Source of the DNA: Bacteroidales bacterium
GTDB lineage: Bacteria; Bacteroidota; Bacteroidia; Bacteroidales; UBA10428
Length of the DNA stretch: 49,189 bases
Reading direction: 5' to 3'
NCBI GenBank assembly: GCA_016926235.1
Contig: JAFGOZ010000378.1
Location: 1-49,189, forward strand
The notes beneath the pieces were generated by a model. It made no database searches and was not told the origin of the DNA. It saw only the letters and a program-made list of their open reading frames with translations. The translations under genes were made by a program, and so were the position numbers. Of this stretch, positions 31,531 through 41,365 are shown piece after piece. How positions within the stretch are numbered: position 1 is the stretch's first letter; each line of letters begins with the position of its first letter.

Positions 31531-33930
31531 TTACATGGGTGCCAGAACAAACACCTTAGTTCCCACCCCAATCTCACTCCGTATAGTACATTCTCCCATA
31601 ATGGAACGTGTCCTGCTTATTATATTTGTCAATCCGGCTCCTCTGTCCACATCATTCAATACTTTTTCCACATCAAATCCCTCTCCATCATCCAGATAGT
31701 TCAAATATAAGTCTTTTAATGTATTTGACAATTGAATTTTTATATTCTTTGCATTCGAATGCCTTATTGTATTATTAATCAACTCATTAACTATCCGAAA
31801 AAGAATCACCTCGATACTGTTATCGACCGGATTTTTGTAACTATCCGTATCCAGGTCAATTTGCAATGTTCCTGTAGCATTTATCTTATCACAAAATGCA
31901 CGTAATGAAGCTACCAATCCAAATTTAGTTATTGTGCTTGGGCGAAGGTTATTTGCAATTTCTTTTGAACTGGCAATAGCTTCATTCACCAGGCCAATAG
32001 CATAATCAGCTAATTCAAGCCTTTCTTTACGGCTTACATCATCCTGTTTAAGAAGGTCAAGATAAATGCTTATGCTCGACAGCAAAGATCCCATACCATC
32101 ATGCAAATCAGTAGCAAAGCGTCTGCGTTCCTTTTCTTCAGTTTTCAATATAGTACGTAACAAACGATTTTGCATTTGTTCACGTTCGGTGATATCATTT
32201 ACAATAGTTAATATTGCCTTTCGGTTCTGATAGTTAATAATACTACTGGTAGCCTCAATGGGAACAATTTTACCTGATTTGGTAAGCAGTGACGTTCCAA
32301 ATAAAAGCTGGTCTGTTTGTATTAATTCATCCACCCTGCCATCATATTTTGATTTCTTTTCCGTAGTTGAAATACTGGCAGGTTCCATTTGCATCAACTC
32401 CTCTTTGCCATATTCAAGCATCTTACACGCGGTATCATTCATCTCTATAAATTTGCCTTTCAAGTCATTAATAAAGATGGCGCTTGCAGTCATGTTAAAT
32501 ATAGTACGAAATTTTTCTTCGCTCTCTATAAGTGCATTTTCCGCGATCATGCGCTCAGTAATATCATGAATAATCCAGTAAATGGCCTCTTTTCCTCCCA
32601 TAGTTATTCTTCCTGAATAGATTTCCACATCTTTCATACTTCCATCAGACAGTTTATGCTTAAGTACAAAATTATTCCGCTTACGTTTTTTATCTACAAA
32701 CGATTTCATTGATCCGATGGGTAGATCAATAGCCAGTTGCTCTACATGCATATGAACCAGCTGGCTGTGTGAAAAACCATAAAAATGACTTGCCGAATGG
32801 TTTGCATCCAAAATATTTCCATTTTCGGGATCGATAATAAGCATTACGGATAAACTGTCCCTGAATAATGATTCGTATTTTCTTTCAGCATCCCTTCTTG
32901 CTCTCTCTGCTTCCTTTCTGTTCGTTATGTCACGAAAAATTGTCTGTAACATAGTCGCATTCTTCCATTCCACAACACCTGTTATAGCTTCTACATCCAG
33001 CGTTGAGCCATCAAGGCGTTTTATAAGAACATCATTAGTTTGCGATTGTTGAGTGGTAAACACAGCTTCTATTCTTTTCTTTACTTCTGTACCATCATTT
33101 ATTATGATAAAATCATTAATTGAATTTCCCTCCAGATTTATCTTTTTCTTACCGCATAACATATTTGTACCTGCAGGATTGGAGTATAGGATGATATCCT
33201 TGTTATGAACAATTAATCCATCAGGAATAGATTCTGCAAGAGAACGAAAACGTTCCTCGCTCTCCCTTAGAGCAAGTTCCGCTTCTTTACGTTTCGTAAA
33301 ATCCCTGTTACTACCGCGAATACCTATCCATTTGTCAAACTGGTAAACGGGCTGTGCATACTGACTTATCCATTTCACTTTCCCGCTACGTGTAATAATC
33401 CGGTAATCCAAATGATAGAAATCTTTTTGTGCATAAAGCATTTTACGCTGGTACTCCATTACCATCTCCATATCATGAGGATGGATTATCCTGATAAAAT
33501 GCTCTGCATCTCTTATGAAATCTTCGCTATAATAACCAGTTATACGAAAAACCGAAGGAGAAACATAATGGAAGGTACCATTCGTATTGAGCCAAAATTC
33601 CCAATCATATGTATAATTGGCAATCATACGATATTTTATCTCGCTTTTACGAAGTTCTACTTCAGACTTTCTGATAAGAGCCAAAACAACCAATCCTATC
33701 GCCAGTAAACTGCAAGAAGTTATTGGAAAAAAGTATAGAATTCTTCTAAAAAATAGTAAATAATCCTGTATCCTGTCGTCAATTCCAATATTGTGATGAA
33801 TTAGTTCATCAACAAGAGTTTGCAAGACAACGTTAATCTTGTTTAAACAGATGAATAATAGAACTATAAAAACACATGGCAGTAAGACAATTATAAAATA
33901 CCGAATTGTATTTTTTATTTTGTTTCCCAT
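31531..33930 (-). CDS. Membrane PAS sensor kinase of the HisKA_3 type
   Basis: The 799-residue protein has two transmembrane segments (about 10-30 and 64-86) enclosing a short periplasmic region of about 33 residues. Four PAS domains follow at about 97-215, 223-340, 351-463 and 470-585, each ending in a DIT-like motif. The HisKA_3 dimerisation domain has the phosphoacceptor His610 in FATDLHDGMGS. HATPase_c has NELINNTIRHS at 715-725 and DDGEGFD at 747-753. This is the kinase class that partners NarL-type regulators, one of which lies directly downstream. The start codon is 2 bp after the aldolase stop, so translation is probably coupled. Confidence 0.93.
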   Translation of the reverse strand: MGNKIKNTIRYFIIVLLPCVFIVLLFICLNKINVVLQTLVDELIHHNIGIDDRIQDYLLFFRRILYFFPITSCSLLAIGLVVLALIRKSEVELRKSEIKYRMIANYTYDWEFWLNTNGTFHYVSPSVFRITGYYSEDFIRDAEHFIRIIHPHDMEMVMEYQRKMLYAQKDFYHLDYRIITRSGKVKWISQYAQPVYQFDKWIGIRGSNRDFTKRKEAELALRESEERFRSLAESIPDGLIVHNKDIILYSNPAGTNMLCGKKKINLEGNSINDFIIINDGTEVKKRIEAVFTTQQSQTNDVLIKRLDGSTLDVEAITGVVEWKNATMLQTIFRDITNRKEAERARRDAERKYESLFRDSLSVMLIIDPENGNILDANHSASHFYGFSHSQLVHMHVEQLAIDLPIGSMKSFVDKKRKRNNFVLKHKLSDGSMKDVEIYSGRITMGGKEAIYWIIHDITERMIAENALIESEEKFRTIFNMTASAIFINDLKGKFIEMNDTACKMLEYGKEELMQMEPASISTTEKKSKYDGRVDELIQTDQLLFGTSLLTKSGKIVPIEATSSIINYQNRKAILTIVNDITEREQMQNRLLRTILKTEEKERRRFATDLHDGMGSLLSSISIYLDLLKQDDVSRKERLELADYAIGLVNEAIASSKEIANNLRPSTITKFGLVASLRAFCDKINATGTLQIDLDTDSYKNPVDNSIEVILFRIVNELINNTIRHSNAKNIKIQLSNTLKDLYLNYLDDGEGFDVEKVLNDVDRGAGLTNIISRTRSIMGECTIRSEIGVGTKVFVLAPM

Positions 33931-33932
33931 TG

Positions 33933-34580
33933 TTAGATACTTTCTTTGAAAGTATTATTTACATTTGACAACAGTTCTTTAAGTTTTACTTCAATTGACG
34001 GAAAGTCCCCCTGTCGCATCTTTTCAACTGAAAATATACTGGCTCCAAATGCCACTCCGTCAGCCCCGCTATCCATATATGTTTTTACATTATCTGCGCT
34101 TATACCTCCACAGGCAAGCAATTCAATATTATTAAACGGTCCCTTTAATTCCTTAAAATAGCTTGCCCCCATTACCTTTGCCGGAAATACTTTGACCATG
34201 GTAGCCCCAGCCTGCCAAGCATTATAAACTTCATGGGGAGTTAATGCTCCCGGGAATACAGGTATGCTCTTTTTTACACAAAATGAAACTATCTCAGGAA
34301 CATTTACCGGCATCACAATAAAGCGGGCACCTGCCTCAAGAGCAGAATGCAGATTATCCATGCTGGTTACTGTTCCTGCTCCCGTACAAAATTGATTATT
34401 TGAAAGAAGACTCATTTTGCGGATTATGGCATCAGCGCCTGGTGTATTCATGGTTATTTCGACAAATTTCAACTTTGAAGATATAATCACCCTGCATAAA
34501 GGCTCCAACATCTGCTCCTCGATCCCCCTTAATATTCCGATTACAGGATAATTTCTAAAAATATCTTTATTGAAATCCAT
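33933..34580 (-). CDS. eda: KDPG/KHG aldolase
   Basis: The 215-residue protein is a class I aldolase of the Eda family. It would cleave 2-keto-3-deoxy-6-phosphogluconate to pyruvate and glyceraldehyde 3-phosphate, or 4-hydroxy-2-oxoglutarate to pyruvate and glyoxylate. Arg18 in GILRG, Glu41 in FVEITMNTPGA, the GAGTV phosphate region at about 67-71 and the Schiff-base Lys130 in MVKVFPAK are all present. KDPG dehydratase and 2-keto-3-deoxygluconate kinase are not nearby, so the source of its substrate (for example uronic acids) is not shown. It heads an apparent operon with the sensor kinase, which is unusual for this enzyme. Confidence 0.93.
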   Translation of the reverse strand: MDFNKDIFRNYPVIGILRGIEEQMLEPLCRVIISSKLKFVEITMNTPGADAIIRKMSLLSNNQFCTGAGTVTSMDNLHSALEAGARFIVMPVNVPEIVSFCVKKSIPVFPGALTPHEVYNAWQAGATMVKVFPAKVMGASYFKELKGPFNNIELLACGGISADNVKTYMDSGADGVAFGASIFSVEKMRQGDFPSIEVKLKELLSNVNNTFKESI

Positions 34581-34650
34581 TTTATAAGCGCCAAGTAAGA
34601 ATTTAAGAACGTTAAATATAGGGGATTAGAAGGATATAAGCAAATGAAGG

Positions 34651-34715
34651 GGGAAGAATTAAGGAGTCAGAATTAAGGAGTCAGAATTAAGGAGCCAGGA
34701 ATCTGGAGTCAGGAG
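34651..34715. repeat. Heptanucleotide tract (AATTAAG/GAGTCAG)
   Basis: AATTAAG and GAGTCAG alternate, then drift to GAGCCAG, GAATCTG and GAGATTG. This gives a 14-bp super-period built of 7-bp units. It lies upstream of the aldolase start. The complement of this flavour reappears at 42701-42735. Confidence 0.8.
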
Positions 34716-34751
34716 ATTGAAATGAAAGTGGCTGCAGCAATCGTAATCCGA

Positions 34752-34807
34752 CTTTTACCTTTTACCTTTTACCTTTTGCCTTTTGCCTTTAACCTTTCCT
34801 TTATTCG
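34752..34807. repeat. Heptanucleotide tract ending at the stop codon of the membrane protein gene
   Basis: Three perfect CTTTTAC units, two CTTTTGC units, CTTTAAC and CTTTCCT lead to 34800. The next unit begins with the stop codon of the spermidine-synthase-like gene (34801-34803 on the minus strand). Confidence 0.85.
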
Positions 34808-37293
34808 TTCTTCATTTTCAACATTCCAACTCCTGCCCCCACCAGGCACATCCCTCCTACAAGGTAACTTACAGGAAATACTCCTAATGCAGGTATTAAA
34901 AAGGCAGATGCAAGAAGCGCACCCAAGGCCGATCCTAATAAATCAATGCTATATATATTGGATGCTGTAGTGAGATAGCTTTTCTTTGAAAACTGAGATG
35001 TTAATGAGAACATCCCTCCCACCAGTATTGACGCGAAAAGTGTTAATACATAATATAAAAGCTGAACAGAAAGTAATCCCGGATGCTGATTAGTAAATTT
35101 TACAATAACTGGTAAAACTATACCAAAGAATCCTATACCTGCCTGTAACAACACAATTGCATGCTTATGTTTTTTAAAATTTCTTTTACTCACCATAAGG
35201 GCTCCCATCGTCATACCTGCCATAAAAAGTGTGATAATAATTCCCGTCGCCAGATACAAATATCCATAGACTATCTGAAAAGCAATAATAATGATTAACT
35301 CATACGAGGCCGCTGCAAATCCACTGGTAAACATACCCAGGTATAATGGTTTTAAAAAAAACAGGAATACAGCAATGATAATAAGAAGAATGATCAGAAC
35401 CGGTTTATAGTTAATACCCGATTTTGCCAGCCACTGCCTAAATTGATTACCATATACTATGGGATAAAAATCCCTGTTAACTGCATTGGCTGTATCAATG
35501 GTTGATTTAACCGCATTACTTCTTTGTTCTATCAGTTGATCATCGAGATAATAAGAGTTCACATATTCCGTTTCAAATCCTTCCTCATCAGCTTTCTCTG
35601 CCACTTTAAGGGATAAAGGTGCATCAGAAGCAATATAGTAGTCCCTTTCTCCAGGGATAATCTGAACATTCTTAAAGATAGCACTCAGTGCTTTATAAAC
35701 AGATGAATTCATTGCAACTATTTCCTCATTTAAATAATTCATTGATGGTGTAAACGCAATGGATACTACTCCTCCAGCTTTCATTGCATGCTTCAAAGTG
35801 CTGTAAAACTCTAATGTGAAAAAACGATTCAACTGCACAGTAGAAGGTACCGGAAGGTTTATCAATACAACATCATACATGCTTTGACATCTCTGAACGA
35901 ATACCCTTGGATCTTGAGAAATAAAAGAAACACGCCCTGATTCAATACCAAACGTCATAATCCTTTTAAATTTCAATATGGACTTGTCTAAATCTACAAA
36001 ATCTATATGTTGGGGGTTGTATTTCAAGACTTCCTTTACCTGATCCGGAAACCATCCCGAGATCATCAAAATATTTTCAGGCGAAGGATGCTGCAACATC
36101 CCGTAATGTGTTGCTTCCTCATTTTCAATAACGTTATTAGAATTGGCAATAAGCATATGGTTCTGGTAAAAGTTTACCTGTCCGTATTGTTGCGTAACAA
36201 GCATATTACCATGAGGTGTATCTTTTGAATAAAGCAATTCCTGATTGATGTATAATAATTGTTTAGCCAGATTATCTATATGAAAAGGATAGACAAGTAA
36301 AACCAGTAAAATTATAATACTGGTCCGGCTTATCCAGAAAATTGATTTTACAGTTTTGAATGATATGATTATCGAAATAAGCTGGGTAATAACGAAAGTT
36401 GTTAAAAGGATCTGGAATGAATCCATAAAAAAAACAAGTACAAAGCTAACAATACCCCCGCCGATGATACTTCCAAAAGATTCAACAGCATAACCTTTAC
36501 CGGTAAGATTTTTATCTTGTGAAAAAGAAAGGTTGGAAACCACAATGGGAAATGTCATGCCAGAAATCAGGCAAAAAGGAAGAAGTAGTACAAGCGAACT
36601 CCACCAAACCTGCCAGAGACCGATTTCCACGCCAGGAATGAATATGTGGTTTTTAAGCAAATAAATAAGAAAAGTCAATAGTATGGGTAACAAAGACAAT
36701 ATGAGAATAATCCTGGATAGAAAGGATTTCGGATCAAATCTTTGAGATATATTCTTTCCCATGTAAGCTCCTGTTGCAGTAAGCAACATCCAATTGAAAA
36801 GTACTACACCCAGAACCAGCTCATTTCCGTTAAAAACGGCCACCATCTCTCGTAAAATAACAATCTGAAATGAAATACTAATAAAACCCAACAGGAAAAG
36901 AGTGAAGTAATGTTTAGTGGCATTATCAGTAGCAGTGGCAGTAATAACTGTCTTCTCCTTCTCATCAGCCTTTCCCTTTCCCTTAAACATACCTGCAAAA
37001 TACTTCAAATGCCATGAAAAATGAAACACCGAAATAAAAAACATCCCTATTCCAAAATCCACATGCAATTGCATGATCAGGTCATAAGCCGGAAGGGTTA
37101 ATTTATAATTTACCTGTAAAACAAGTAGTATGCCCAGTATCCCTGTAACCAGGAAAGTAATTAACAATAATACATTCCAAATTCTGCGATGATTACGGAC
37201 TGACAGAATCTCAAGCCGTGAAGAAATAAATGAAACTGCATATGCAAGGATGACAAATGTGCCAATAGGTATAAGTGCGTAGGTATTTCCCAT
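34801..37293 (-). CDS. Membrane protein with a spermidine-synthase-like domain
   Basis: The 830-residue protein has an N-terminal three-segment part with a histidine pattern (LHVDFGIGMFFISVFHFSWH) resembling heme-binding DUF4405-like bundles. A large multi-pass region follows (about 130-360). A spermidine-synthase-like Rossmann domain lies at about 370-600, and more membrane segments end the protein (about 630-825). In the soluble domain the usual GGGDG motif is replaced by ILMISGWFPDQVKEVL. The catalytic D-S/T-x-DP motif reads INLPVPSTVQLNRFFTLEFY. Classical aminopropyltransferase activity is therefore doubtful. It follows the Memo-AMMECR1 lipoprotein gene by 5 bp, so the two should be co-expressed. 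Confidence 0.85.
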   Translation of the reverse strand: MGNTYALIPIGTFVILAYAVSFISSRLEILSVRNHRRIWNVLLLITFLVTGILGILLVLQVNYKLTLPAYDLIMQLHVDFGIGMFFISVFHFSWHLKYFAGMFKGKGKADEKEKTVITATATDNATKHYFTLFLLGFISISFQIVILREMVAVFNGNELVLGVVLFNWMLLTATGAYMGKNISQRFDPKSFLSRIILILSLLPILLTFLIYLLKNHIFIPGVEIGLWQVWWSSLVLLLPFCLISGMTFPIVVSNLSFSQDKNLTGKGYAVESFGSIIGGGIVSFVLVFFMDSFQILLTTFVITQLISIIISFKTVKSIFWISRTSIIILLVLLVYPFHIDNLAKQLLYINQELLYSKDTPHGNMLVTQQYGQVNFYQNHMLIANSNNVIENEEATHYGMLQHPSPENILMISGWFPDQVKEVLKYNPQHIDFVDLDKSILKFKRIMTFGIESGRVSFISQDPRVFVQRCQSMYDVVLINLPVPSTVQLNRFFTLEFYSTLKHAMKAGGVVSIAFTPSMNYLNEEIVAMNSSVYKALSAIFKNVQIIPGERDYYIASDAPLSLKVAEKADEEGFETEYVNSYYLDDQLIEQRSNAVKSTIDTANAVNRDFYPIVYGNQFRQWLAKSGINYKPVLIILLIIIAVFLFFLKPLYLGMFTSGFAAASYELIIIIAFQIVYGYLYLATGIIITLFMAGMTMGALMVSKRNFKKHKHAIVLLQAGIGFFGIVLPVIVKFTNQHPGLLSVQLLYYVLTLFASILVGGMFSLTSQFSKKSYLTTASNIYSIDLLGSALGALLASAFLIPALGVFPVSYLVGGMCLVGAGVGMLKMKNE

Positions 37294-37298
37294 GCTTA

Positions 37299-38891
37299 CT
37301 ATTTCTCAAAATCCTTTTCACTAAAAACAATGGCTTCATATGTATAAATATCCGCCTCCTTCCAGCCATCCCATCCCAGGCGTGCCTTATCACGTGAGCA
37401 GTGTCCCAGGAATTCTTCTTTTGTCCAACCGGTTTCCGTGGCTACCTGCGGTAAAAAGGTGCCGCCAGCCATGCCTTTTTTAATATAAATACCGTGTTTG
37501 CCCAGTTCAATCTCGTCAATGGAGTCAATCTTTTTTAAAGGTGTGAGTACTGAAATTTCAATTTCCAGGTCGTCTATCTCATTTTTTGTAACAGTTGAAA
37601 ACCGGTAGTCACGAGTGGCTGCAGAAATTGCCATCTCCTGTACTACCTGGTAAAGTGAAATATCAGGCTCAAAACGACCAATACATCCCCGGAGATTTCC
37701 ATCCTTATGAAGTGTTACAAAAGCTCCGCAATGCTCGTGAAGATTCTCAGAAAAATCCTCTGATTTAAGTTTAGGAGTCTTATCATTTATAATATATTCC
37801 TTAATTGTATTACGGGCTAACTCCAATAGTTGCTTTTTCTCCTCGTCTGTAAGGGTATAGGTGTCACTATTATCGTTGTCCTCCGGTTTTACACTTTCTG
37901 TCCCGGCCTTTTTTGTTGCTTCGTTATCTGTTTCAACCGGTACGACTACAATTGCATTATATCCAACAACTCTGTCGTGGTCGCCATACGGACTGTCGCC
38001 TGAATTCTTATATTGCACCAGTTTATAATCTACATCCATTCCTTCTGTAATGTACATAAGGGTGAGTACAGAGGTCCAGCCACAACAACTTGTAGCCAAA
38101 TCGGCTATTCCACTCCGGTCATTCTTATCAATAGTCGATAGTAACTCTTCAGGATCATTGGTACAAATGGCTTCAGCAGTAGCTTTATCTGTCTTGCATG
38201 CATCATCGTAAGGAGGATAGTGTGAAAAATCAGTGCTGATAACAAACAGGTTTTCCTCAGTAAAATAAGGTTTTAACGCCTTTGCTATCTTTTTGGACAT
38301 TTCCTTATTTTGTGAGCCTATAATAATTGGAACAATCTGAAAATCCTTTTTCAGGATATATTGTAAAAAGGGTAGCTGCACTTCCAGACTATGCTCAAAC
38401 ATATGCACATCCTTATAAAAATTGAAAAAATCATATTCATCGATCAATTGTTGAGCCAGTTCACGATTCACTTTTACGGTTCCAAGAGGTGTTTCGTAAT
38501 TTCCCACAGAATAAATAGATGCCCCGGTAAACGAAGCCCTGTGACTTGATCCTATGAGAAAAATAGTTTTATATTGCTTCTCCTTATCAAGCTGATTATA
38601 AGCTGATGCTGCCACACCACCCGAAAACACATATCCTGCATGAGGCGAGATAACGGCCATCACATCTTTACATTGTGGTTTTTCAGCTTTTGCAAACATA
38701 GATTTCAGATCACTATTCAGTTCTGAAGAGGTACCGGGATAAAAACGTCCGGCCACTGCAGGCCTTCTGTTTACAAGTACTGTATCTGATGCATCATTTG
38801 TGTTGTCCATGCTTTTGGTATTTTGTGAATTGCAACAGGTAAAAATGAATAAAAAACAACTTAATAAAGCCGCTTTTATCAAACTGTTCAT
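37299..38891 (-). CDS. Fused Memo-AMMECR1 lipoprotein (AmmeMemoRadiSam proteins B and A)
   Basis: The 530-residue product starts with a lipoprotein signal (LLSCFLFIFTCCNSQ). A Memo-like domain at about 42-318 keeps the metal-site pattern His84 (SPHAGY), His117 (GSSHRASF), His224 (DFSHY) and Cys269/270 (CCGW). An acidic linker (about 320-348) leads to an AMMECR1 domain at about 350-525 with the hallmark LRGCIG at 400-405. In many genomes Memo, AMMECR1 and a radical SAM protein form the AmmeMemoRadiSam trio. Here two are fused and the third is at 43631-44782. The lipoprotein signal places this pair outside the cytoplasm. The reaction of the system is not established from sequence. Confidence 0.92.
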   Translation of the reverse strand: MNSLIKAALLSCFLFIFTCCNSQNTKSMDNTNDASDTVLVNRRPAVAGRFYPGTSSELNSDLKSMFAKAEKPQCKDVMAVISPHAGYVFSGGVAASAYNQLDKEKQYKTIFLIGSSHRASFTGASIYSVGNYETPLGTVKVNRELAQQLIDEYDFFNFYKDVHMFEHSLEVQLPFLQYILKKDFQIVPIIIGSQNKEMSKKIAKALKPYFTEENLFVISTDFSHYPPYDDACKTDKATAEAICTNDPEELLSTIDKNDRSGIADLATSCCGWTSVLTLMYITEGMDVDYKLVQYKNSGDSPYGDHDRVVGYNAIVVVPVETDNEATKKAGTESVKPEDNDNSDTYTLTDEEKKQLLELARNTIKEYIINDKTPKLKSEDFSENLHEHCGAFVTLHKDGNLRGCIGRFEPDISLYQVVQEMAISAATRDYRFSTVTKNEIDDLEIEISVLTPLKKIDSIDEIELGKHGIYIKKGMAGGTFLPQVATETGWTKEEFLGHCSRDKARLGWDGWKEADIYTYEAIVFSEKDFEK

Positions 38892-38955
38892 GGTGCTGGT
38901 TTTGGGTAATAAAATTAATACAAAATTAGGTTACATACTTGAAAAATAGGAATTA

Positions 38956-38990
38956 TTTGGCTGTTAGTTATTAGCTATTGGCTATTGGTC
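38956..38990. repeat. Heptanucleotide tract (TGGCTAT type)
   Basis: TGGCTGT, TAGTTAT, TAGCTAT and TGGCTAT run without a gap. It lies between the divergent starts of the Memo-AMMECR1 and Na/Pi cotransporter genes. Confidence 0.7.
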
Positions 38991-39041
38991 AAACAAAAAG
39001 CAAAAGCAAATTGAATTTAAAAAATAATTCATTAAATATAT

Positions 39042-39049
39042 TATATTTG
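39042..39049 (+). promoter_or_regulatory. Possible -7 element of the cotransporter gene
   Basis: TATATTTG matches TAnnTTTG, but no TTG is at the right distance upstream. If real, the heptamer tract at 39069-39118 would be transcribed as part of the leader. Confidence 0.3.
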
Positions 39050-39068
39050 AAAAATGCTATACGCTTAC

Positions 39069-39118
39069 CGCTAAAAGCTAAAAGCTAAAAGCTAAGAGCT
39101 AATAGCTAATAGCAAAAG
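39069..39118. repeat. Heptanucleotide tract (AGCTAAA/AGCTAAT)
   Basis: The units are CGCTAAA, two units of AGCTAAA, AGCTAAG, two units of AGCTAAT and AGCAAAA. It lies 27 bp before the cotransporter ATG, so unlike most tracts it is at the 5' side of a gene. Confidence 0.85.
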
Positions 39119-39144
39119 CCATCTGATTACATTCAAATATTGGA

Positions 39145-41232
39145 ATGAAGAAAATTTTATTGATTTGTATTTTCATATTTATTGCAATCTTTCAAACGAA
39201 AGCACAGGATAGCTGCCTGATTATCTCAAAACCCAGCCATACCGAATTTCACAATTTTAGTGGCGACAACCAGTTTGGAAAACCCGGACAGTACCTCATT
39301 AATCCGATAAAAGTAAACGTATCTGATAAAGAAAAGCGACCAGCAGCAGGTGTTACTGTATATTTTACTTTCGTATCTGTTCCTAATGGCGCTAAAAATC
39401 AAGAGATATACAATAAGGAAGTAGTTACCAACAAGGCAGGCCTGGCCTATACATTCATTAAGCCGGGATCAAAACCCGGAGACTACTACGTACAGGCAAA
39501 GATAAAAGAGAATTGCCTTGAGAATGACTGCCTTTTCAGGATTACAGCCCGTGAACCCAATTGGGTCTTTCTTTTAATCATTGGATTATTGGGAGGATTA
39601 GGCCTGTTCCTTTACGGCATGCATATAATGAGTAATGGTATGCAAAAATCAGCAGGTGAAAAAATGCGGGCTATATTAAGTTCTCTTACACGTAATCGTT
39701 TTGTCGGTGTAGGTGTGGGGACATTTGTTACTGTATTAATACAAAGCAGCAGTGCAACTACAGTTATGTTGGTTGGCTTTGTTAACTCAAAATTGATAAC
39801 CTTTACGCAAACACTTGGCGTAATTCTTGGGGCTTCTATCGGAACTACCATTACAGCGCAGGTGATTGCATTTAAACTTACCGACTATGCCCTCCTTTTT
39901 ATTGCGCTTGGATTCCTGTTTTATATTATAAGCAATAAGGAAAAAATCAAACATATTGGTGAAGCAATACTGGGTTTTGGTATCCTGTTTTACGGAATGC
40001 ATATTATGTCCACTGCCATGTACCCGCTTCGTAACTATGAGCCATTTTTAAACTTATTGATCCGATTGGAAGATCCTGTTATTGGCATACTGATTGGGAT
40101 AGGCTTTACAGCTCTTATACAAAGTAGTGGTGCATTTATTGGCATTATGGTAGTACTTGCATCACAGGGTTTTTTATCACTGGAAAGCGCTATTCCTCTG
40201 GTATTAGGATCAAATATAGGAACATCTATCACAGCCATACTCGCCAGTCTAAATGCCAGCACCGATGCAAAAAAGGTAGCACTGGCCCATACCCTGTTTA
40301 AGTTTATTGGCGTTCTACTTGTTATCTGGTGGCTCCCAGGATTTGGAGAGTTTGTTACCTGGATATCACCAAAAAGTTCAGCCATAAACAGTATTGAAAT
40401 GACCCAGGAAGAACTTCCCCGGCAAATTGCCAATGCACATACACTATTTAATGTTGCATTAACACTTATTTTACTTCCATTTACAGGATTTTTTGGAAAA
40501 CTCATTGATAAAATTATAAGACCTAAGAAAAAAGCTGTTCCTATTGAGTCACGATTAAAATACCTGAACAATGCGTACTTTCCTACACCTGTACTTGCTT
40601 TAAACATGGCAAAACAGGAAATTATGGAGATGAGTAAAACAGTGGTAGAGATGTTGCATCAAATTGTACCTGCATTTCTTGAGAAGGACAATAACCTGAT
40701 AAAAAAGATTGAAGAAAATGAAGAAAATGTTGATTATGTTGTTGAAAACATTAAAAATTATCTGATAAATATTACCCGGAACAATGTTAATAAGGAACGT
40801 GTGAATGAAGCCTTTCAAATGATATATACCGTGAAGGAACTAGAACAGATTGCTGATGTAATTTCAACCAATATGCTAAAGCATGCAATAGAATGGGCTG
40901 GTGAAACCTTTGATTTTTCGGAAGAGGGTAAAAAGGAGATCAGGGAATTTCATACACTTACAATCCAGCAATTGCAAAATGCCATCGAAGTGTTTATGGA
41001 GTTAAACCTCCATAAAGCCCTTACAGTAAAAGACAAACACAAAGCCTATCGAAAAAAAGCAGATGAACTGGAGTTATTGCACTACGAAAGGCTACGGAAA
41101 AATGTACCTGAAAGCATTGAAAGCAGTAAATACCATATAGAACTAATCAATATGTTAAAAATTATTATTCGCCATTCCTCAAACATTTGCAGGATTATAC
41201 TCGACAGGGCCGGTCAGGAGTCGACTGAATAA
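39145..41232 (+). CDS. Na/Pi-cotransporter family protein with an Ig-like N-terminal domain
   Basis: The 695-residue product has a signal peptide (KKILLICIFIFIAIFQTKAQ) and a beta-sandwich Ig-like domain of about 110 residues (ADKEKRPAAGVTVYFTF region, ending FRITARE). The membrane region at about 140-460 has the two inverted NaPi repeats, marked by TVLIQSSSATTVMLVGFVNS and ALIQSSGAFIGIMVV. A C-terminal PhoU-like helical domain follows at about 480-690. The core is the usual NptA/PNaS phosphate symporter with a PhoU regulator. The exported Ig-like domain in front would face the periplasm and is an uncommon addition. It is divergent from the Memo-AMMECR1 gene. Confidence 0.9.
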   Translation: MKKILLICIFIFIAIFQTKAQDSCLIISKPSHTEFHNFSGDNQFGKPGQYLINPIKVNVSDKEKRPAAGVTVYFTFVSVPNGAKNQEIYNKEVVTNKAGLAYTFIKPGSKPGDYYVQAKIKENCLENDCLFRITAREPNWVFLLIIGLLGGLGLFLYGMHIMSNGMQKSAGEKMRAILSSLTRNRFVGVGVGTFVTVLIQSSSATTVMLVGFVNSKLITFTQTLGVILGASIGTTITAQVIAFKLTDYALLFIALGFLFYIISNKEKIKHIGEAILGFGILFYGMHIMSTAMYPLRNYEPFLNLLIRLEDPVIGILIGIGFTALIQSSGAFIGIMVVLASQGFLSLESAIPLVLGSNIGTSITAILASLNASTDAKKVALAHTLFKFIGVLLVIWWLPGFGEFVTWISPKSSAINSIEMTQEELPRQIANAHTLFNVALTLILLPFTGFFGKLIDKIIRPKKKAVPIESRLKYLNNAYFPTPVLALNMAKQEIMEMSKTVVEMLHQIVPAFLEKDNNLIKKIEENEENVDYVVENIKNYLINITRNNVNKERVNEAFQMIYTVKELEQIADVISTNMLKHAIEWAGETFDFSEEGKKEIREFHTLTIQQLQNAIEVFMELNLHKALTVKDKHKAYRKKADELELLHYERLRKNVPESIESSKYHIELINMLKIIIRHSSNICRIILDRAGQESTE

Positions 41233-41365
41233 TTGATTAAACTGCTATAATCGAATAATATAGAGGAACTCAAATAAATTCATGTCTAACCTTTTGGAAC
41301 TTCATAACAATTAATTACCCCTGAAAGCAATTAATTAATTATTTTTGCATCTGATCAATCGATAT

